A stretch of 64,000 nt of DNA, taken from contig NZ_JAOCKJ010000003.1 of assembly GCF_029844725.1 (NCBI RefSeq), positions 1 through 64,000 on the forward strand, read 5' to 3'. The notes below the pieces were generated by a model. The model saw nothing but the letters and a program-made list of their open reading frames with translations. It was not told the DNA's origin and made no database searches. The DNA is from Pantoea sp. GD03673 (lineage in GTDB: Bacteria > Pseudomonadota > Gammaproteobacteria > Enterobacterales > Enterobacteriaceae). Positions 8,810 through 19,388 of this stretch are shown here, piece by piece (the first letter of the stretch is position 1; each line of letters opens with the position of its first letter). The position numbers and the translations under genes were made by a program.

Positions 8810-9334
8810 ATGTCTACAGACTCTCCGGAAGATATCTCCAGCGATCTCTCTCAGTTCGTTGGCACACATTTCGTTTATACCTATGATAATGGCTGGAAAT
8901 ATGAGTGGTACGCGCGTAATGAAACGACCTGCGATTACCGCATTCATCAGGGGCTGGTGGGCGGTCGCTGGGTGACGAATCAGAAAATGCACGCGGTGCA
9001 GTTTGCGCCCGGCATCTATAAAGTTGACTGGCATGAACCCACCGGCACCTGCGTCAGCCTGCTGTTTGATCTGAATCGCACCCTGCTTCACGGGACAATT
9101 TTCTTCCCGCAGTGGATCGCCGGAGAAGGTCAGCACCCGGAGAAAACCATCTGCTATCAGAATGACTTCATTGAAGACATGCACCGCTTCCGCGATGAAG
9201 GCCCGGCCTATCCTTATGTGATCATTCCTGAGTTTGCCAAAGTGACTTACATGAAAAACGAAGGGCCGGATAATGATGAAGTGATCAATCAGGCACCGGG
9301 GCAGATGCCTGCTGACTATTTTGATGATAAGTGA
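8810..9334 (+). CDS. padC: Phenolic acid decarboxylase PadC
   Basis: A 174-residue cytosolic enzyme. The opening FVGTHFVYTYDNGWKYEWY is the diagnostic segment of phenolic acid decarboxylases, followed by the beta-barrel motifs DYRIHQGLVGGRW and GIYKVDWHEPTGTCVSL. The family decarboxylates ferulic, p-coumaric and caffeic acids to vinyl phenols without cofactor, a detoxification step useful on plant tissue. Usual length is about 165-175 residues. No PadR-type repressor gene is adjacent, so regulation is unclear. It is transcribed towards clcA; a hairpin separates the two convergent genes. Confidence 0.93.
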   Translation: MSTDSPEDISSDLSQFVGTHFVYTYDNGWKYEWYARNETTCDYRIHQGLVGGRWVTNQKMHAVQFAPGIYKVDWHEPTGTCVSLLFDLNRTLLHGTIFFPQWIAGEGQHPEKTICYQNDFIEDMHRFRDEGPAYPYVIIPEFAKVTYMKNEGPDNDEVINQAPGQMPADYFDDK

Positions 9335-9343
9335 CTGACACGA

Positions 9344-9367
9344 CGACCCGCCGCTAGGGGCGGGTCG
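9344..9367. terminator. Hairpin between convergent padC and clcA
   Basis: Perfect 9-bp stem CGACCCGCC / GGCGGGTCG with a 6-nt loop. It overlaps the clcA stop codon. There is no strong T run, so efficiency is uncertain. Confidence 0.5.
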
Positions 9368-10742
9368 CTTCGGCCTGACGCGCCAGCGTGCGGGCCAGTA
9401 TTGAAGAGTAGAGTGGTTTCCCCCCCAAAAACTGCGCCAGCAGCGTAGCGCCCAGACAGGTAATAATCATCGGCAATATCAGCTGATAGTTATCGGTCAT
9501 CTCCAGCACCAGCACGATCCCGGTAAGCGGTGCCCTGACGGAAGCCGCAAACAGTGCGCCCATCCCTGCAATAGCAAAAGTCCCTGCGTCCAGATGATAC
9601 AACGGAAACAGGTCCGTCATCGCCACCCCAAAAGCTGTTCCGAGCAGCGTTCCCAGTGCCAGCATCGGCGCAAAAATACCGCCTGGCGCACCCGAGCCAA
9701 AACAGAGCAGGGTCGTGACCAGCCTGACCATAAAGATGAGCAGCAGCAGGGTGAACGGGAAGACGCCATGAACCGCCTGGGGGATCAATTCTGAGCCACC
9801 GCCTGCGCCCGGTGCGAATAGCAGCGCCAGAATACCGCAGCCGCCGCCCAGCAACGCACCCGCCAGCACAACACGTGCCGTTTTACCGGCATAAAATTGT
9901 GCAAAGAGATCCTGCGTAATAAATATCAGGCGGTTAAACAGCACGCCGACCATACCGATGATCATACCCAGTAACAGATACATCCACAGCGTCTGCACTG
10001 GCGCATCAGCCAGTTTGCCTACCGAGATCACCGCCTGTTCGCCGTTGAAACAGCGAAACACGATGCTTGCCATGATCACACCGGTAAACACCGCTTTAAT
10101 CGAAATCAGGTTATAGCGGAACTGCGGTCGCATCTCCTCGATGATAAACAGGATGCCCGCCAGCGGGGCATTAAACGCCGCTGCCAGACCAGCCGCAGCG
10201 CCCGTCGCCAGCAGCGTATGACGCGCTTCGTTGCTGCGCATCCCCAGAATATCAATCACCATGCGACCAATGTTCCCGCCCAGCTGCACCGTCGGGCCTT
10301 CACGGCCCAGCACCATCCCGGCACCCAGGGTGCCCATGCCGCCAAAAAACTTTACCGGAATCACGCGCCACCAGCGCACCGGTCTCAGCTCTTCCAGCGC
10401 CCCTTCAATTTCAGGGATGCCGGACCCTCCCGCTTCGGGCGCAAAACGCCTGACGAGAAAATAGCCGATCATTGCCAGCAGAGCCGAAATGGCAAAGGCG
10501 GCAGCGTAGAGCATCCCGCCATGAAACTGCGCGGGGATGAGCGTGTCGGCGCGCCATTGCTGGATTGCTTCAACGGCGCGGGCAAACGCCACGCCCGCCA
10601 GGCCGACCAGCGTACCGACCAGCGCTGCGCAAAACAGCATCGCCAGCGGCGTTTTGTCACGATGGAGCAGGGCGCGAAACATCCGGCTGCGCGCCGCGAG
10701 GGAGCGGGGCACATAAACCGGCTGCGGTGATTCTTCATTCAT
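9354..10742 (-). CDS. clcA: H+/Cl- exchange transporter ClcA
   Basis: A 462-residue CLC antiporter of the inner membrane. All selectivity-filter motifs are present: [19 protein letters not shown] with the gating glutamate at residue 148, and [11 protein letters not shown]. The proton glutamate at 203 (IIEEMRPQF) shows it is an exchanger and not a channel. Similarity to E. coli ClcA is strong throughout. I chose ATG 10742 (MNEESPQPV); a TTG at 10805 would add 21 residues but lacks support. ClcA proteins help in extreme acid stress by electrical compensation. Transcribed convergently with padC. Confidence 0.95.
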   Translation of the reverse strand: MNEESPQPVYVPRSLAARSRMFRALLHRDKTPLAMLFCAALVGTLVGLAGVAFARAVEAIQQWRADTLIPAQFHGGMLYAAAFAISALLAMIGYFLVRRFAPEAGGSGIPEIEGALEELRPVRWWRVIPVKFFGGMGTLGAGMVLGREGPTVQLGGNIGRMVIDILGMRSNEARHTLLATGAAAGLAAAFNAPLAGILFIIEEMRPQFRYNLISIKAVFTGVIMASIVFRCFNGEQAVISVGKLADAPVQTLWMYLLLGMIIGMVGVLFNRLIFITQDLFAQFYAGKTARVVLAGALLGGGCGILALLFAPGAGGGSELIPQAVHGVFPFTLLLLIFMVRLVTTLLCFGSGAPGGIFAPMLALGTLLGTAFGVAMTDLFPLYHLDAGTFAIAGMGALFAASVRAPLTGIVLVLEMTDNYQLILPMIITCLGATLLAQFLGGKPLYSSILARTLARQAEATRP

Positions 10743-10835
10743 TGAGAGACATTCTTGTTCAACCAGACCAGCGTGCCAGTTTACTGAGTGATAAGGTGAA
10801 AACAAACGGCAGAATCATTTTCAGCCGGGAAAAGC

Positions 10836-11144
10836 TTAATCGGTCTGCGGTGGACAAACCACTTGCGCCATGCGTTCGCGGTAGGCTGGATTATCCTGAT
10901 TTTTCAGCGCCTGAACCGCAGCGGTCAGCGTTGTCTGATTCTGATTCAGGTTTTGCTTATCGTGCAGAAACGCCTGCCGCAGTTTTTCATCGGAAAGGGC
11001 TGGCGGTAACTGACACTTCTGACGCAAATCGTTGGTTATCTGCTGCTGACGTAGCGCAAATTTCAGCGTGTCATAGGGCGCAGCGGCTGCCAGAAGAGGG
11101 CTTAACAGCGACAGAATAAACAGCGTGTTGCGGATCACGTTCAT
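10836..11144 (-). CDS. Small exported protein of unknown function
   Basis: A 102-residue protein with a clear cleavable signal peptide (MNVIRNTLFILSLLSPLLAAAA, then PYD). The mature part is helical and Gln/Asn-rich with two Cys (KCQLPP and VVCPP) that could form a disulfide in the periplasm. The start is fixed by AGGAG 6 nt upstream of ATG 11144. I do not recognise the family. It lies between clcA (same strand, 93 nt downstream) and the divergent FAD monooxygenase. Confidence 0.7.
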   Translation of the reverse strand: MNVIRNTLFILSLLSPLLAAAAPYDTLKFALRQQQITNDLRQKCQLPPALSDEKLRQAFLHDKQNLNQNQTTLTAAVQALKNQDNPAYRERMAQVVCPPQTD

Positions 11145-11305
11145 AATGATCTCCTGACTGCTGAGCACAAGGCTCTTCGGCAGTTTTCCGTTGGGTTTAA
11201 TCGCATTGCGTGACTCGCCTCATCACCGCACCATCGAGCGACTGCGGCAACGTCGCCACGGTTGACGCAATAATCATAGCAATACTGGCGCGACAGGGAG
11301 CTGAC

Positions 11306-12523
11306 ATGCAGCCACATTCCACTGAAATTCTTACCGCTGACTGCTGTATAGTCGGCGGTGGCCCGGCCGGGTTGATGCTGGGCTATCTGTTTGCCCGCGC
11401 GGGCCTGCGCGTTGTCGTGCTTGAGAAGCACGCTGATTTTCTTCACGATTTTCGCGGTGACACCATCCACCCCTCTACGCTGGAAATTATGCATCAGCTC
11501 GGACTGCTGGCGTCCTTCCTGACGCTGCCCCATCAGCGTGCCGAAAAGCTGGAGGCCGAAATTGCCGGACAAAGCATTACGATGGCAGACTTCTCGCGTC
11601 TGCCCGTGCAGTGTCGTTTTATTGCTTTCATGCCGCAATGGGATTTCCTGAACTATATGGCAGAGCAGAGTGTCCGCTATCCGGGTTTCAGCCTGCTGCA
11701 ATCGACCGCCTTTGAATCGCTCCGTTATGAAAATGGCACGGTCAGCGGCGTAACGGCCTCGTGCGGTCATCAGCAGCTGCATATCCGCTGTAAGCTGGTG
11801 GTCGGTGCCGACGGTCGTCATTCACGCGTGCGCGAAGCGGCCGGTCTGACCGGACAGGAATTTGGCGCAGCGCGCGATGTCATCTGGTTCCGCTTAAGTA
11901 AGCAGCCGCAGGATCCCGAACTGGGCATGGGCCATAAAGGGCCGCGGCAGAACTTCATTGTCATCGACCGTGGAGACTACTGGCAGTGCGGGCTGACCAT
12001 TCCGAAAGGGGAGTTTGAGGCTAAGCAGGCCGCCGGACTCGACGCGTTTAAAGCAGAAGTGGCGGCGGTGTCGCCTTTTGAGCCGACGCGCATGACGGAA
12101 ATCAGTAGCTGGGCGGCATTCAGACTGCTGTCGATACGTATCGACCGTCTTGATAAGTGGGCAAAACCCGGCGTGCTCTGCATTGGTGATGCCGCACATG
12201 CCATGTCGCCCATCGGCGGGGTTGGCGTCAATCTGGCGATTCAGGATGCGGTGGCAACAGCGAATCTCCTGACCGATCCCCTGAAAAGCGGTGAACTGCA
12301 GCTACGCGATCTGGAAAAAGTGCAGAAGCGCCGTCAGTTCCCCACTGTCGCCACGCAGTTTCTCCAGATTAAGATGAGCCGAAACAAAGCCAGAAGAAAA
12401 CCCACGGGCAGCAGTAAGGTTCCGGCCATTATCCGTCGCCTGCCGTTTCTGCGTTTTGTGCTGGGTCGCCTGATCGGTCTGGGCTTCAGAACGGAGTCGC
12501 CAAAGGTTGCACGTATGAACTAA
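11306..12523 (+). CDS. FAD-dependent aromatic-type monooxygenase (FAD_binding_3)
   Basis: A 405-residue flavoprotein of the p-hydroxybenzoate hydroxylase/UbiH class. It shows the dinucleotide motif CCIVGGGPAGLMLGYLFARAG near the N-terminus, the DG motif LVVGADGRHSRVR at about residues 163-175, and the FAD ribityl motif VLCIGDAAHAMSPIGGVGVN near 290. Such enzymes hydroxylate or oxidise aromatic or polyketide substrates with NAD(P)H and O2. The substrate cannot be told from sequence. It starts at ATG 11306 with AGGGAG just upstream. Monocistronic in appearance, divergent from the small exported protein. Confidence 0.85.
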   Translation: MQPHSTEILTADCCIVGGGPAGLMLGYLFARAGLRVVVLEKHADFLHDFRGDTIHPSTLEIMHQLGLLASFLTLPHQRAEKLEAEIAGQSITMADFSRLPVQCRFIAFMPQWDFLNYMAEQSVRYPGFSLLQSTAFESLRYENGTVSGVTASCGHQQLHIRCKLVVGADGRHSRVREAAGLTGQEFGAARDVIWFRLSKQPQDPELGMGHKGPRQNFIVIDRGDYWQCGLTIPKGEFEAKQAAGLDAFKAEVAAVSPFEPTRMTEISSWAAFRLLSIRIDRLDKWAKPGVLCIGDAAHAMSPIGGVGVNLAIQDAVATANLLTDPLKSGELQLRDLEKVQKRRQFPTVATQFLQIKMSRNKARRKPTGSSKVPAIIRRLPFLRFVLGRLIGLGFRTESPKVARMN

Positions 12524-12684
12524 GAGCGTTAAATGATTTCGACAGCGATCAGATATCGTGCGACACTGTTTCGCTGTGAAAGTACTGTCAGATTGAGCCG
12601 CTATTTATCTGATAATTGGGCGCTAATTGAGCATTCTTAAGCGAAATTATTTTCGATTTTTGCGCCTGCATAGGAGAGGTTTCA

Positions 12685-14457
12685 GTGCATAACGAGCAAA
12701 ATGGCAGCGACGTAAAACGTCTGAGTGCGATCAAGGCACTTTTATCGCCGGATGAAACCCGGGATAAAGTGCTGGAAAGATTTGTGCATCTCGCCAGTCA
12801 GGTGCTGGGTATTTCAGGCAGCTTCATTTCGATTATTGACGATCATAATCAATACATAAAAGCGTCACGTAACTTCGATCTCAAACAATCGACGCGTGAT
12901 GATTCCCTTTGCCGACACGTTATCGACGGTGAGGGTCACCTGGTGGTGTTTGACACCTTACTGGATGATCGCTTTGTTACGCATCCGTTTGTGAAAGGCG
13001 ACCCGCATATTCGTTTCTACGCAGGCGTGGCGCTACAGAGCCTTGACGGCGCGATGCTGGGTACACTTTGCGTTACCGATACGCAGCCGCATCCCTTTAC
13101 GGATGAGAAACTTGCAACGCTTCGCTCACTGGCCACGCTGGTCACTTCTTTTCTGGATGCCTGGAACAACGCGGGTTTTGCCGACGTTATAACGCATCTG
13201 CCGAACCGCCCACGCCTGATCCGGGATTTGCAGCAACTGACCCTTACCGCACCCCACAGCCGTTTTCGCCTGATTCTTATCGACTGCCTCGACATTATCC
13301 GGGCTTATGAGCTTTCCCGCGCGGTGGGCATTGCGCCGATGGAGAAATTGCTCAGGCAGATGGCGCAGGATGTTGCGCACCGGCTGAATCTGCAGGAGAA
13401 CGAGGCACTCTACTCGTTTGCCCCTGGCCGTTTCGCCATCATTCAGCCTTATTCAGGCCGTTATTCAGCCCAAAACATGATCGATCTCTTCAACGGGATG
13501 CGGGCCGATCTGGCGGAAAATATTACCCTCGATCTGGATGTTTATACCGGCGACACCGAGTTTGTACCGGGACAGATGGATGCCAACGAAACGGTGCGCC
13601 AGGCCGTAAGCGCGCTGCATGAAGCGATTGATGAGAACATCAGTGCGATGTCGTTTGAGGAGAGTTACGACTCACGGCGTACCGATGACTTTATGATCAT
13701 GAACGATCTGGCTCAGGCGCTGAATAAAGATGAAGAGCTCTATCTGGCGTGGCAGCCCAAGGTGTGTCTGAAAACCGGTAAAACGGTCGGACTGGAAGCG
13801 CTGATCCGCTGGAATCATCCTGAGCGGGGTGAGCTTTTCCCCTCAGATTTTATTCCGTTAGCAGGTAAAACTAACCTGATCTCCGATCTGACCAACTGGG
13901 TTATCGATCACACCGTTGAGCAGCTGGCGCGCTGGAATCGCGAGTATGATTTAATTCCGGTTTCGATCAACGTCAGCGAACGCGACTTCAGCAGACCCGA
14001 TTTTGCCGACAAGCTGGTGGCGAAATTAGCGACAGCCGGGTTGCCCCACTCAATTATGGGGATTGAGTGTCTGGAGAACGAACTGATCACCAAAAGCGAT
14101 GTGGCGATCAAAGGACTGGAAGCGCTGAAATCGCAGGGGTTCGTGATTTCGCTGGATGATTTCGGCACCGGCTACAGCAACATCAGCTATCTGCAGGATA
14201 TCCCGCTGGATGTGATTAAAATCGACCGGTCGCTGATCTCGCGTATGGGCAATGACGACGCATCGAAAATCATTGTCAGGTGCATTATCCAGATGCTTAA
14301 AGAGCTGAACTACACCGTGCTGGCCGAGGGTGTGGAGGCCGAAGCCACGCTGGGACTGCTGAAAACGTACGGTTGCGATCAGATTCAGGGTTACTTCTTC
14401 TCTAAACCGCTGCCCGCCAGCGACATCGAACACTGGCTTTATCAGAAGACACGCTAG
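12685..14457 (+). CDS. GAF-degenerate GGDEF-EAL protein (putative c-di-GMP phosphodiesterase)
   Basis: 590 residues. An N-terminal GAF domain (about 20-160, with DDSLCRHVID and GTLCVTD) is followed by a degenerate GGDEF domain in which the signature is replaced by APGRF, so cyclase activity is unlikely. The C-terminal EAL domain (about 340-585) keeps GLEALIRW, SLDDFGTGYSN, VIKIDRSLI, AEGVEAE and QGYFFSKPLP. The E-x-T metal motif reads ECLEN, a departure at the Thr. Probably a soluble c-di-GMP phosphodiesterase sensing a small molecule through GAF, though activity is inferred. Start is GTG 12685 after a strong TAGGAGAGG. Confidence 0.85.
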   Translation: MHNEQNGSDVKRLSAIKALLSPDETRDKVLERFVHLASQVLGISGSFISIIDDHNQYIKASRNFDLKQSTRDDSLCRHVIDGEGHLVVFDTLLDDRFVTHPFVKGDPHIRFYAGVALQSLDGAMLGTLCVTDTQPHPFTDEKLATLRSLATLVTSFLDAWNNAGFADVITHLPNRPRLIRDLQQLTLTAPHSRFRLILIDCLDIIRAYELSRAVGIAPMEKLLRQMAQDVAHRLNLQENEALYSFAPGRFAIIQPYSGRYSAQNMIDLFNGMRADLAENITLDLDVYTGDTEFVPGQMDANETVRQAVSALHEAIDENISAMSFEESYDSRRTDDFMIMNDLAQALNKDEELYLAWQPKVCLKTGKTVGLEALIRWNHPERGELFPSDFIPLAGKTNLISDLTNWVIDHTVEQLARWNREYDLIPVSINVSERDFSRPDFADKLVAKLATAGLPHSIMGIECLENELITKSDVAIKGLEALKSQGFVISLDDFGTGYSNISYLQDIPLDVIKIDRSLISRMGNDDASKIIVRCIIQMLKELNYTVLAEGVEAEATLGLLKTYGCDQIQGYFFSKPLPASDIEHWLYQKTR

Positions 14458-14464
14458 TCAATCT

Positions 14465-14486
14465 GCCCGCAGCGAGGGCTGCGGGC
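14465..14486. terminator. GC-rich hairpin between convergent EAL gene and thiY
   Basis: Nine-bp stem GCCCGCAGC / GCTGCGGGC with a 4-nt loop, placed between two convergent genes. No T run follows on either strand, so it may be an inefficient or bidirectional terminator. Confidence 0.5.
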
Positions 14487-14494
14487 GCGCGTAA

Positions 14495-15454
14495 TCACTC
14501 ACTGCCGATGGCGTAGCGCTCAACCGGGGTGATGCTTTTAATCAGCCTGTTATCAAACAGAAACTGCTCATACGCCTGATAGCGTGCGCGATCCAGTTTT
14601 GCCGGATCGGCGGCGAACAGCGGCAGAGTAGCCTTCCATGCCTGATGATTGAGCGGCGTGTTCAGCTCCGGATGCTCCTGTGAAAATGCCTGCCAGCTCT
14701 CTTCAGGATGTGCCTGTAACTGCGCATTTCCCTTCTTCAGCGCCCGCAAAAACTTTTTGATTTTTTCCGAGTGTGCCTCATCACGATGGGCAACAATGAT
14801 CAGCTCGTCATAGGCGGGCACACCATAATCCTCAACGTTAAACACCACCGGCGCTTTACCTGCAAGCCGCATCTCCAGGGCTTCTATATTGCGATAGCCG
14901 CCAATCACGGCATCAACCTGTCCGGTCAGCAGGGCGCTGGTAAGCTGAAAGTTGACGTTAACCAGTTTCACCTGATCGGCCTTTACGCCGTCATGGTTCA
15001 GCATGGTCGCCAGCGTCGCTTCTTCAATGCCGCTGACTGAATAGCCGATGCGCTTTCCTTTTAAATCCGCGGGTTTTTTTACCGTTTTGTCCAGCGTCAT
15101 CAGCGTATTGAGCGGACTGCTTATCAGCGTGCCCACCCGCATCAGCGGTAAGCCCTGATCGGCGAAGAAATGCAGTTGTGGCTGATACGTTATCGCTAAG
15201 TCCGCCTGTTTAGCGGCCACCAGACGCGGCGGCAGCGCCGGATCAGAAGGCGGCACAATGCTGACCTCCAGACCCTCTGCCGCAAACGCGCCGGTCTGCT
15301 GAGCCACCATAATGGGTGCGTGGTCGGAATTGATATACCAGTCGAGCACCAGCGTCAGTTTTTCCATCGCCTGAGCCTGTGTGGCTAAGGTTGCACTGAA
15401 CAGCAGGGTAAACAGCGGGAGTTTAGTCATAGGGTTTCTCATGAGTGGGGTCAT
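14495..15454 (-). CDS. thiY: Pyrimidine (HMP-precursor) ABC transporter substrate-binding protein ThiY
   Basis: A periplasmic binding protein of the NMT1/THI5-like family, about 319 residues, with signal peptide ending AQA. Typical features are LTLVLDWYINSDHAPIMVAQ and RIGYSVSGIEEATL. It binds formylaminopyrimidine or a related thiamine precursor for import. It is the last gene of a four-gene operon under a TPP riboswitch. Its ATG at 15454 overlaps the stop of thiX (TAATG), supporting translational coupling. Internal ATGs at 15442 and 15430 are possible alternatives that still leave a signal peptide. Confidence 0.9.
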   Translation of the reverse strand: MTPLMRNPMTKLPLFTLLFSATLATQAQAMEKLTLVLDWYINSDHAPIMVAQQTGAFAAEGLEVSIVPPSDPALPPRLVAAKQADLAITYQPQLHFFADQGLPLMRVGTLISSPLNTLMTLDKTVKKPADLKGKRIGYSVSGIEEATLATMLNHDGVKADQVKLVNVNFQLTSALLTGQVDAVIGGYRNIEALEMRLAGKAPVVFNVEDYGVPAYDELIIVAHRDEAHSEKIKKFLRALKKGNAQLQAHPEESWQAFSQEHPELNTPLNHQAWKATLPLFAADPAKLDRARYQAYEQFLFDNRLIKSITPVERYAIGSE

Positions 15455-16209
15455 TAAGGTGTCTCGGGAGCCCAGGTAATCAGGCGTCGAAGCAGGAGGT
15501 CAATGATGAGCCACAGCGTCAGCGTCATCAGCACCAGAATAAACAGGGCAGCGAAACAGAGATCGCTCTGCATCCGGGCATTGGCATTCAGCATCACATA
15601 GCCCAGTCCTTCAGCCGATCCCACCCATTCACCGATGATTGCGCCAATCGGCGCGACGGCCGCTGCCATCCGCAAGCCCGAGCCCAGGGCAGGCAGTGCG
15701 GCTAACAGCCGGACGTGACGCAGTTGCGCTGCATGTGAAGCGCCAAGCGTGCGCGCCAGATCGAGATAGCCGGAAGGCACGCGGCGCAGGCCATCATAAA
15801 AAGCGGACGTCACCGGGAAAAAGATCACCAGTACCGCCATCGCGACTTTGGCGCTCATGCCAAAGCCAAACCAGAGCACCAGCAGCGGTGCCAGGGCAAA
15901 GACCGGAATCGCCTGGCTGGTGATCACCAGCGGCATCATCCAGCGCTGCAACCAGGGCGAAAAAGTCATACCCAGCGCCAGCACGCTACCCAGCAGCACA
16001 CCGAGCGCCATGCCGCTGAGGATTTCGGTCAGGGTTATCAGACTGTGATGGCTGAGCCAGGCGGCGTTGTTCCACAGCGCGGTCGCGACCGTCGCGGGCG
16101 AGGGCAGCAGAAAGGCCGGAATGGAAGTGAGCGTGGCGAGCCACCATAGCGCGATCAACCCGGCAGAAAGCATGACTCCTCGTCGAAGAGCGGCGAAACG
16201 TCTTCTCAT
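15454..16209 (-). CDS. thiX: Thiamine-precursor ABC transporter permease ThiX
   Basis: A 251-residue BPD_transp_1 permease with about six transmembrane helices. The EAA-type loop is seen around DLARTLGASHAAQLRHVRL, which contacts the ATPase ThiZ. Membership in the thiXYZ system comes from its position between thiZ and thiY. The ATG overlaps the thiZ stop by 4 nt (ATGA). The operon tenA-thiZ-thiX-thiY is completely coupled, so stoichiometric translation and shared riboswitch control are expected. Confidence 0.9.
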   Translation of the reverse strand: MRRRFAALRRGVMLSAGLIALWWLATLTSIPAFLLPSPATVATALWNNAAWLSHHSLITLTEILSGMALGVLLGSVLALGMTFSPWLQRWMMPLVITSQAIPVFALAPLLVLWFGFGMSAKVAMAVLVIFFPVTSAFYDGLRRVPSGYLDLARTLGASHAAQLRHVRLLAALPALGSGLRMAAAVAPIGAIIGEWVGSAEGLGYVMLNANARMQSDLCFAALFILVLMTLTLWLIIDLLLRRLITWAPETP

Positions 16210-16946
16210 CCGGCTATCCTTCTCAGCTGTTTCAGCAGGGCGGCCTGACGCTGGATGACATTGACGTCCTCTGCTGCACGCGGGGGCTGGCCCTGCGGTG
16301 GCGGGCAGGTTTCAATGCCCGCTGACCCCATGATCAGCAGGTGATGACCGAGCCGACAGGCTTCCGCGGCGTCATGCGTGATCAACAGTACGGTATGCCC
16401 GACCAGCATTTCTGCGGCCAGTGTCTGGATCTGAGTCCGGGTCAGCGCATCCAGTGCGGAAAACGGCTCATCCATCAGCACGATGGGCTGACGGGTATAG
16501 AGGGTCCGCGCCAGCGCGGCGCGCTGCCGCATTCCCCCGGAAAGCGTTGCAGGCCGGGCATGGGCACAGTGGCTCAGGCCCACCCGCGCCAGCAGATACT
16601 GCGCCCGCTCGCGATTAGCTTTCTCACCCCTCAGACGACTGGCGAGGCAGACGTTCTGTTCCACCGTCAGCCAGGGATAAAGCAAATCCTGCTGCCCCAT
16701 CCAGGCGATACGCCCGGCCAGCGGCAGGCCGTCGCTCCCGCTAATTTCCCCGGAAACAGGTGGCGTCAGACCGGCAATGACCCGCATCAGGCTGCTTTTC
16801 CCCACGCCGCTGGCACCGAGTAAAGCAGTAAATGCGCCGCCCACAATCTCCAGATCCAGCTGGCTGAAAAGAGGCTGCTGACCCACTGTCAGGCAGAGCT
16901 GACGAACGGAAATACCCGGCGGGACGGCATCGACTGACAGACTCAT
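16206..16946 (-). CDS. thiZ: Thiamine-precursor ABC transporter ATPase ThiZ
   Basis: A 246-residue ABC ATPase. Walker A GASGVGKSS is at about residues 39-47, the signature LSGGMRQR follows mid-protein, Walker B is IVLMDEPFSALD, and the switch His is LLITHD. The last ~40 residues are an extension without recognised motif. It energises import of pyrimidine precursors together with ThiX and ThiY. ATG overlaps the tenA stop by 4 nt. Confidence 0.92.
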   Translation of the reverse strand: MSLSVDAVPPGISVRQLCLTVGQQPLFSQLDLEIVGGAFTALLGASGVGKSSLMRVIAGLTPPVSGEISGSDGLPLAGRIAWMGQQDLLYPWLTVEQNVCLASRLRGEKANRERAQYLLARVGLSHCAHARPATLSGGMRQRAALARTLYTRQPIVLMDEPFSALDALTRTQIQTLAAEMLVGHTVLLITHDAAEACRLGHHLLIMGSAGIETCPPPQGQPPRAAEDVNVIQRQAALLKQLRRIAG

Positions 16947-17644
16947 AAGCCGACCCGCAGATTGTCGGCATGATTGAGACCCATCTGCCAGAACGCCGCT
17001 TCCAGCCGGGTCGCGGTAGTAAAAATCTCTGCCAGTGCATGAATACGCTGTTCACCGGCACGCTGCCCGGCCAGGGTTTCAAACAGCGCAATTGAGGCGC
17101 GAACACCGGCCAGATAGGTTTCATCGCCGTAATTCTCTATCCATGCAGCGTAAGGATTTCCCTCAAAACGGGTCGCGGGATCGTTCAGCAGCGTCAGGCC
17201 GATTTCCGCATAACCGGCCACGCAGGGCATCAGCGCCGCCATCAGCTCCAGTGCATCGCCGGTGTGACCCACGTCCAGCACATAGCGGGTGTAATTGAGC
17301 GTTTCCACTGCCTCGGGTTCGCTTGCCATCGCCGTCTCACTGATACCCCATTGCTGGCAGTAAGCCTGATGCAGCGGCAGCTCGCTGATAATGGCGTTAA
17401 GCGATGCTGTCGCACTTCGCAGGGCGGCGGGATCAGAGAGTTTACTGATCAGCAAACCCAAGGCACGGGCGAAGTGCAGCAGGAACAGCGCGTCCTGAAT
17501 GAGGTAGTGGTGAAAAGCGGCGGGAGGCAGTGTGCCCTGACCAAGCTGCTGTACAAAATCGTGCGCAACATAAGCGTGCCATTGCGTGCCCGCCTGCTGG
17601 CGCAGACGACCATAAAAGCCGGTCTCGAAAAGGGGATGTGACAT
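16943..17644 (-). CDS. tenA: TenA family aminopyrimidine aminohydrolase (thiaminase II)
   Basis: A 233-residue TenA/PQQC-fold enzyme. The catalytic Cys lies at residue 141 in ALMPCVAGYAEIG, and the conserved late Glu is in the RLEAAFWQM segment. TenA hydrolyses aminopyrimidines released from degraded thiamine to HMP, so with ThiXYZ it forms a salvage route: import the pyrimidine, then deaminate it. It is the first gene of the operon. Its ATG sits 5 nt after a GGAG site that is locked in a hairpin (17645-17670), downstream of a TPP riboswitch. Confidence 0.93.
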   Translation of the reverse strand: MSHPLFETGFYGRLRQQAGTQWHAYVAHDFVQQLGQGTLPPAAFHHYLIQDALFLLHFARALGLLISKLSDPAALRSATASLNAIISELPLHQAYCQQWGISETAMASEPEAVETLNYTRYVLDVGHTGDALELMAALMPCVAGYAEIGLTLLNDPATRFEGNPYAAWIENYGDETYLAGVRASIALFETLAGQRAGEQRIHALAEIFTTATRLEAAFWQMGLNHADNLRVGL

Positions 17645-17670
17645 GGGATCTCCAGTTAAAGGGAGATCCG
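17645..17670 (-). promoter_or_regulatory. Hairpin enclosing the tenA ribosome-binding site
   Basis: On the minus strand GGATCTCC (17669-17662) pairs with GGAGATCC (17653-17646). The second arm contains the GGAG of the tenA Shine-Dalgarno. It is a likely expression platform by which the upstream TPP riboswitch blocks translation when thiamine pyrophosphate is plentiful. Coupling of the two elements is inference. Confidence 0.6.
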
Positions 17671-17730
17671 GGCATACGGTCTGGAACAGGGGATAGTGCA
17701 GGATATGAGACAGAAAATCTGCCGACCCGT

Positions 17731-17808
17731 CCCTTCGCTGGCATGACCCAGATCAGGTTCAAAGGGTTCGGCTTGCGCCATCTCAGCCCATTACAGGACA
17801 CCCCTCGG
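17731..17808 (-). ncRNA. TPP riboswitch (thi-box)
   Basis: On the minus strand the segment begins GAGGGGTGTC, contains GGCTGAGATGGCGCAAGCC, then ACCCTTTGAACCTGATCTGG and TCATGCCAGCGAAGGG. These are the conserved P2/J2-3, P3 and P4-P5 thi-box sequences of TPP riboswitches. It lies about 90 nt upstream of tenA and should switch off tenA-thiZXY when TPP binds. Confidence 0.95.
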
Positions 17809-17920
17809 AGACATTGGTTATACGATAATTACTGCCGGAGCACAACGCATGCGTTAACCGCCTGCACCTGCCTGGCTGCCACGCAGCAGCGCGTTACGGC
17901 ACGCCTTTTAAGTGACGTTG

Positions 17921-19360
<1,440 letters not shown>

Positions 19361-19388
19361 TTATTCCGGGTCAGCGTGACCCTTTCCT

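Noticed and set aside
10218-10730. 170-codon plus-strand frame antisense to clcA
   Set aside because: His/Gln/Arg-rich mirror of a conserved membrane protein gene, typical of antisense shadows.
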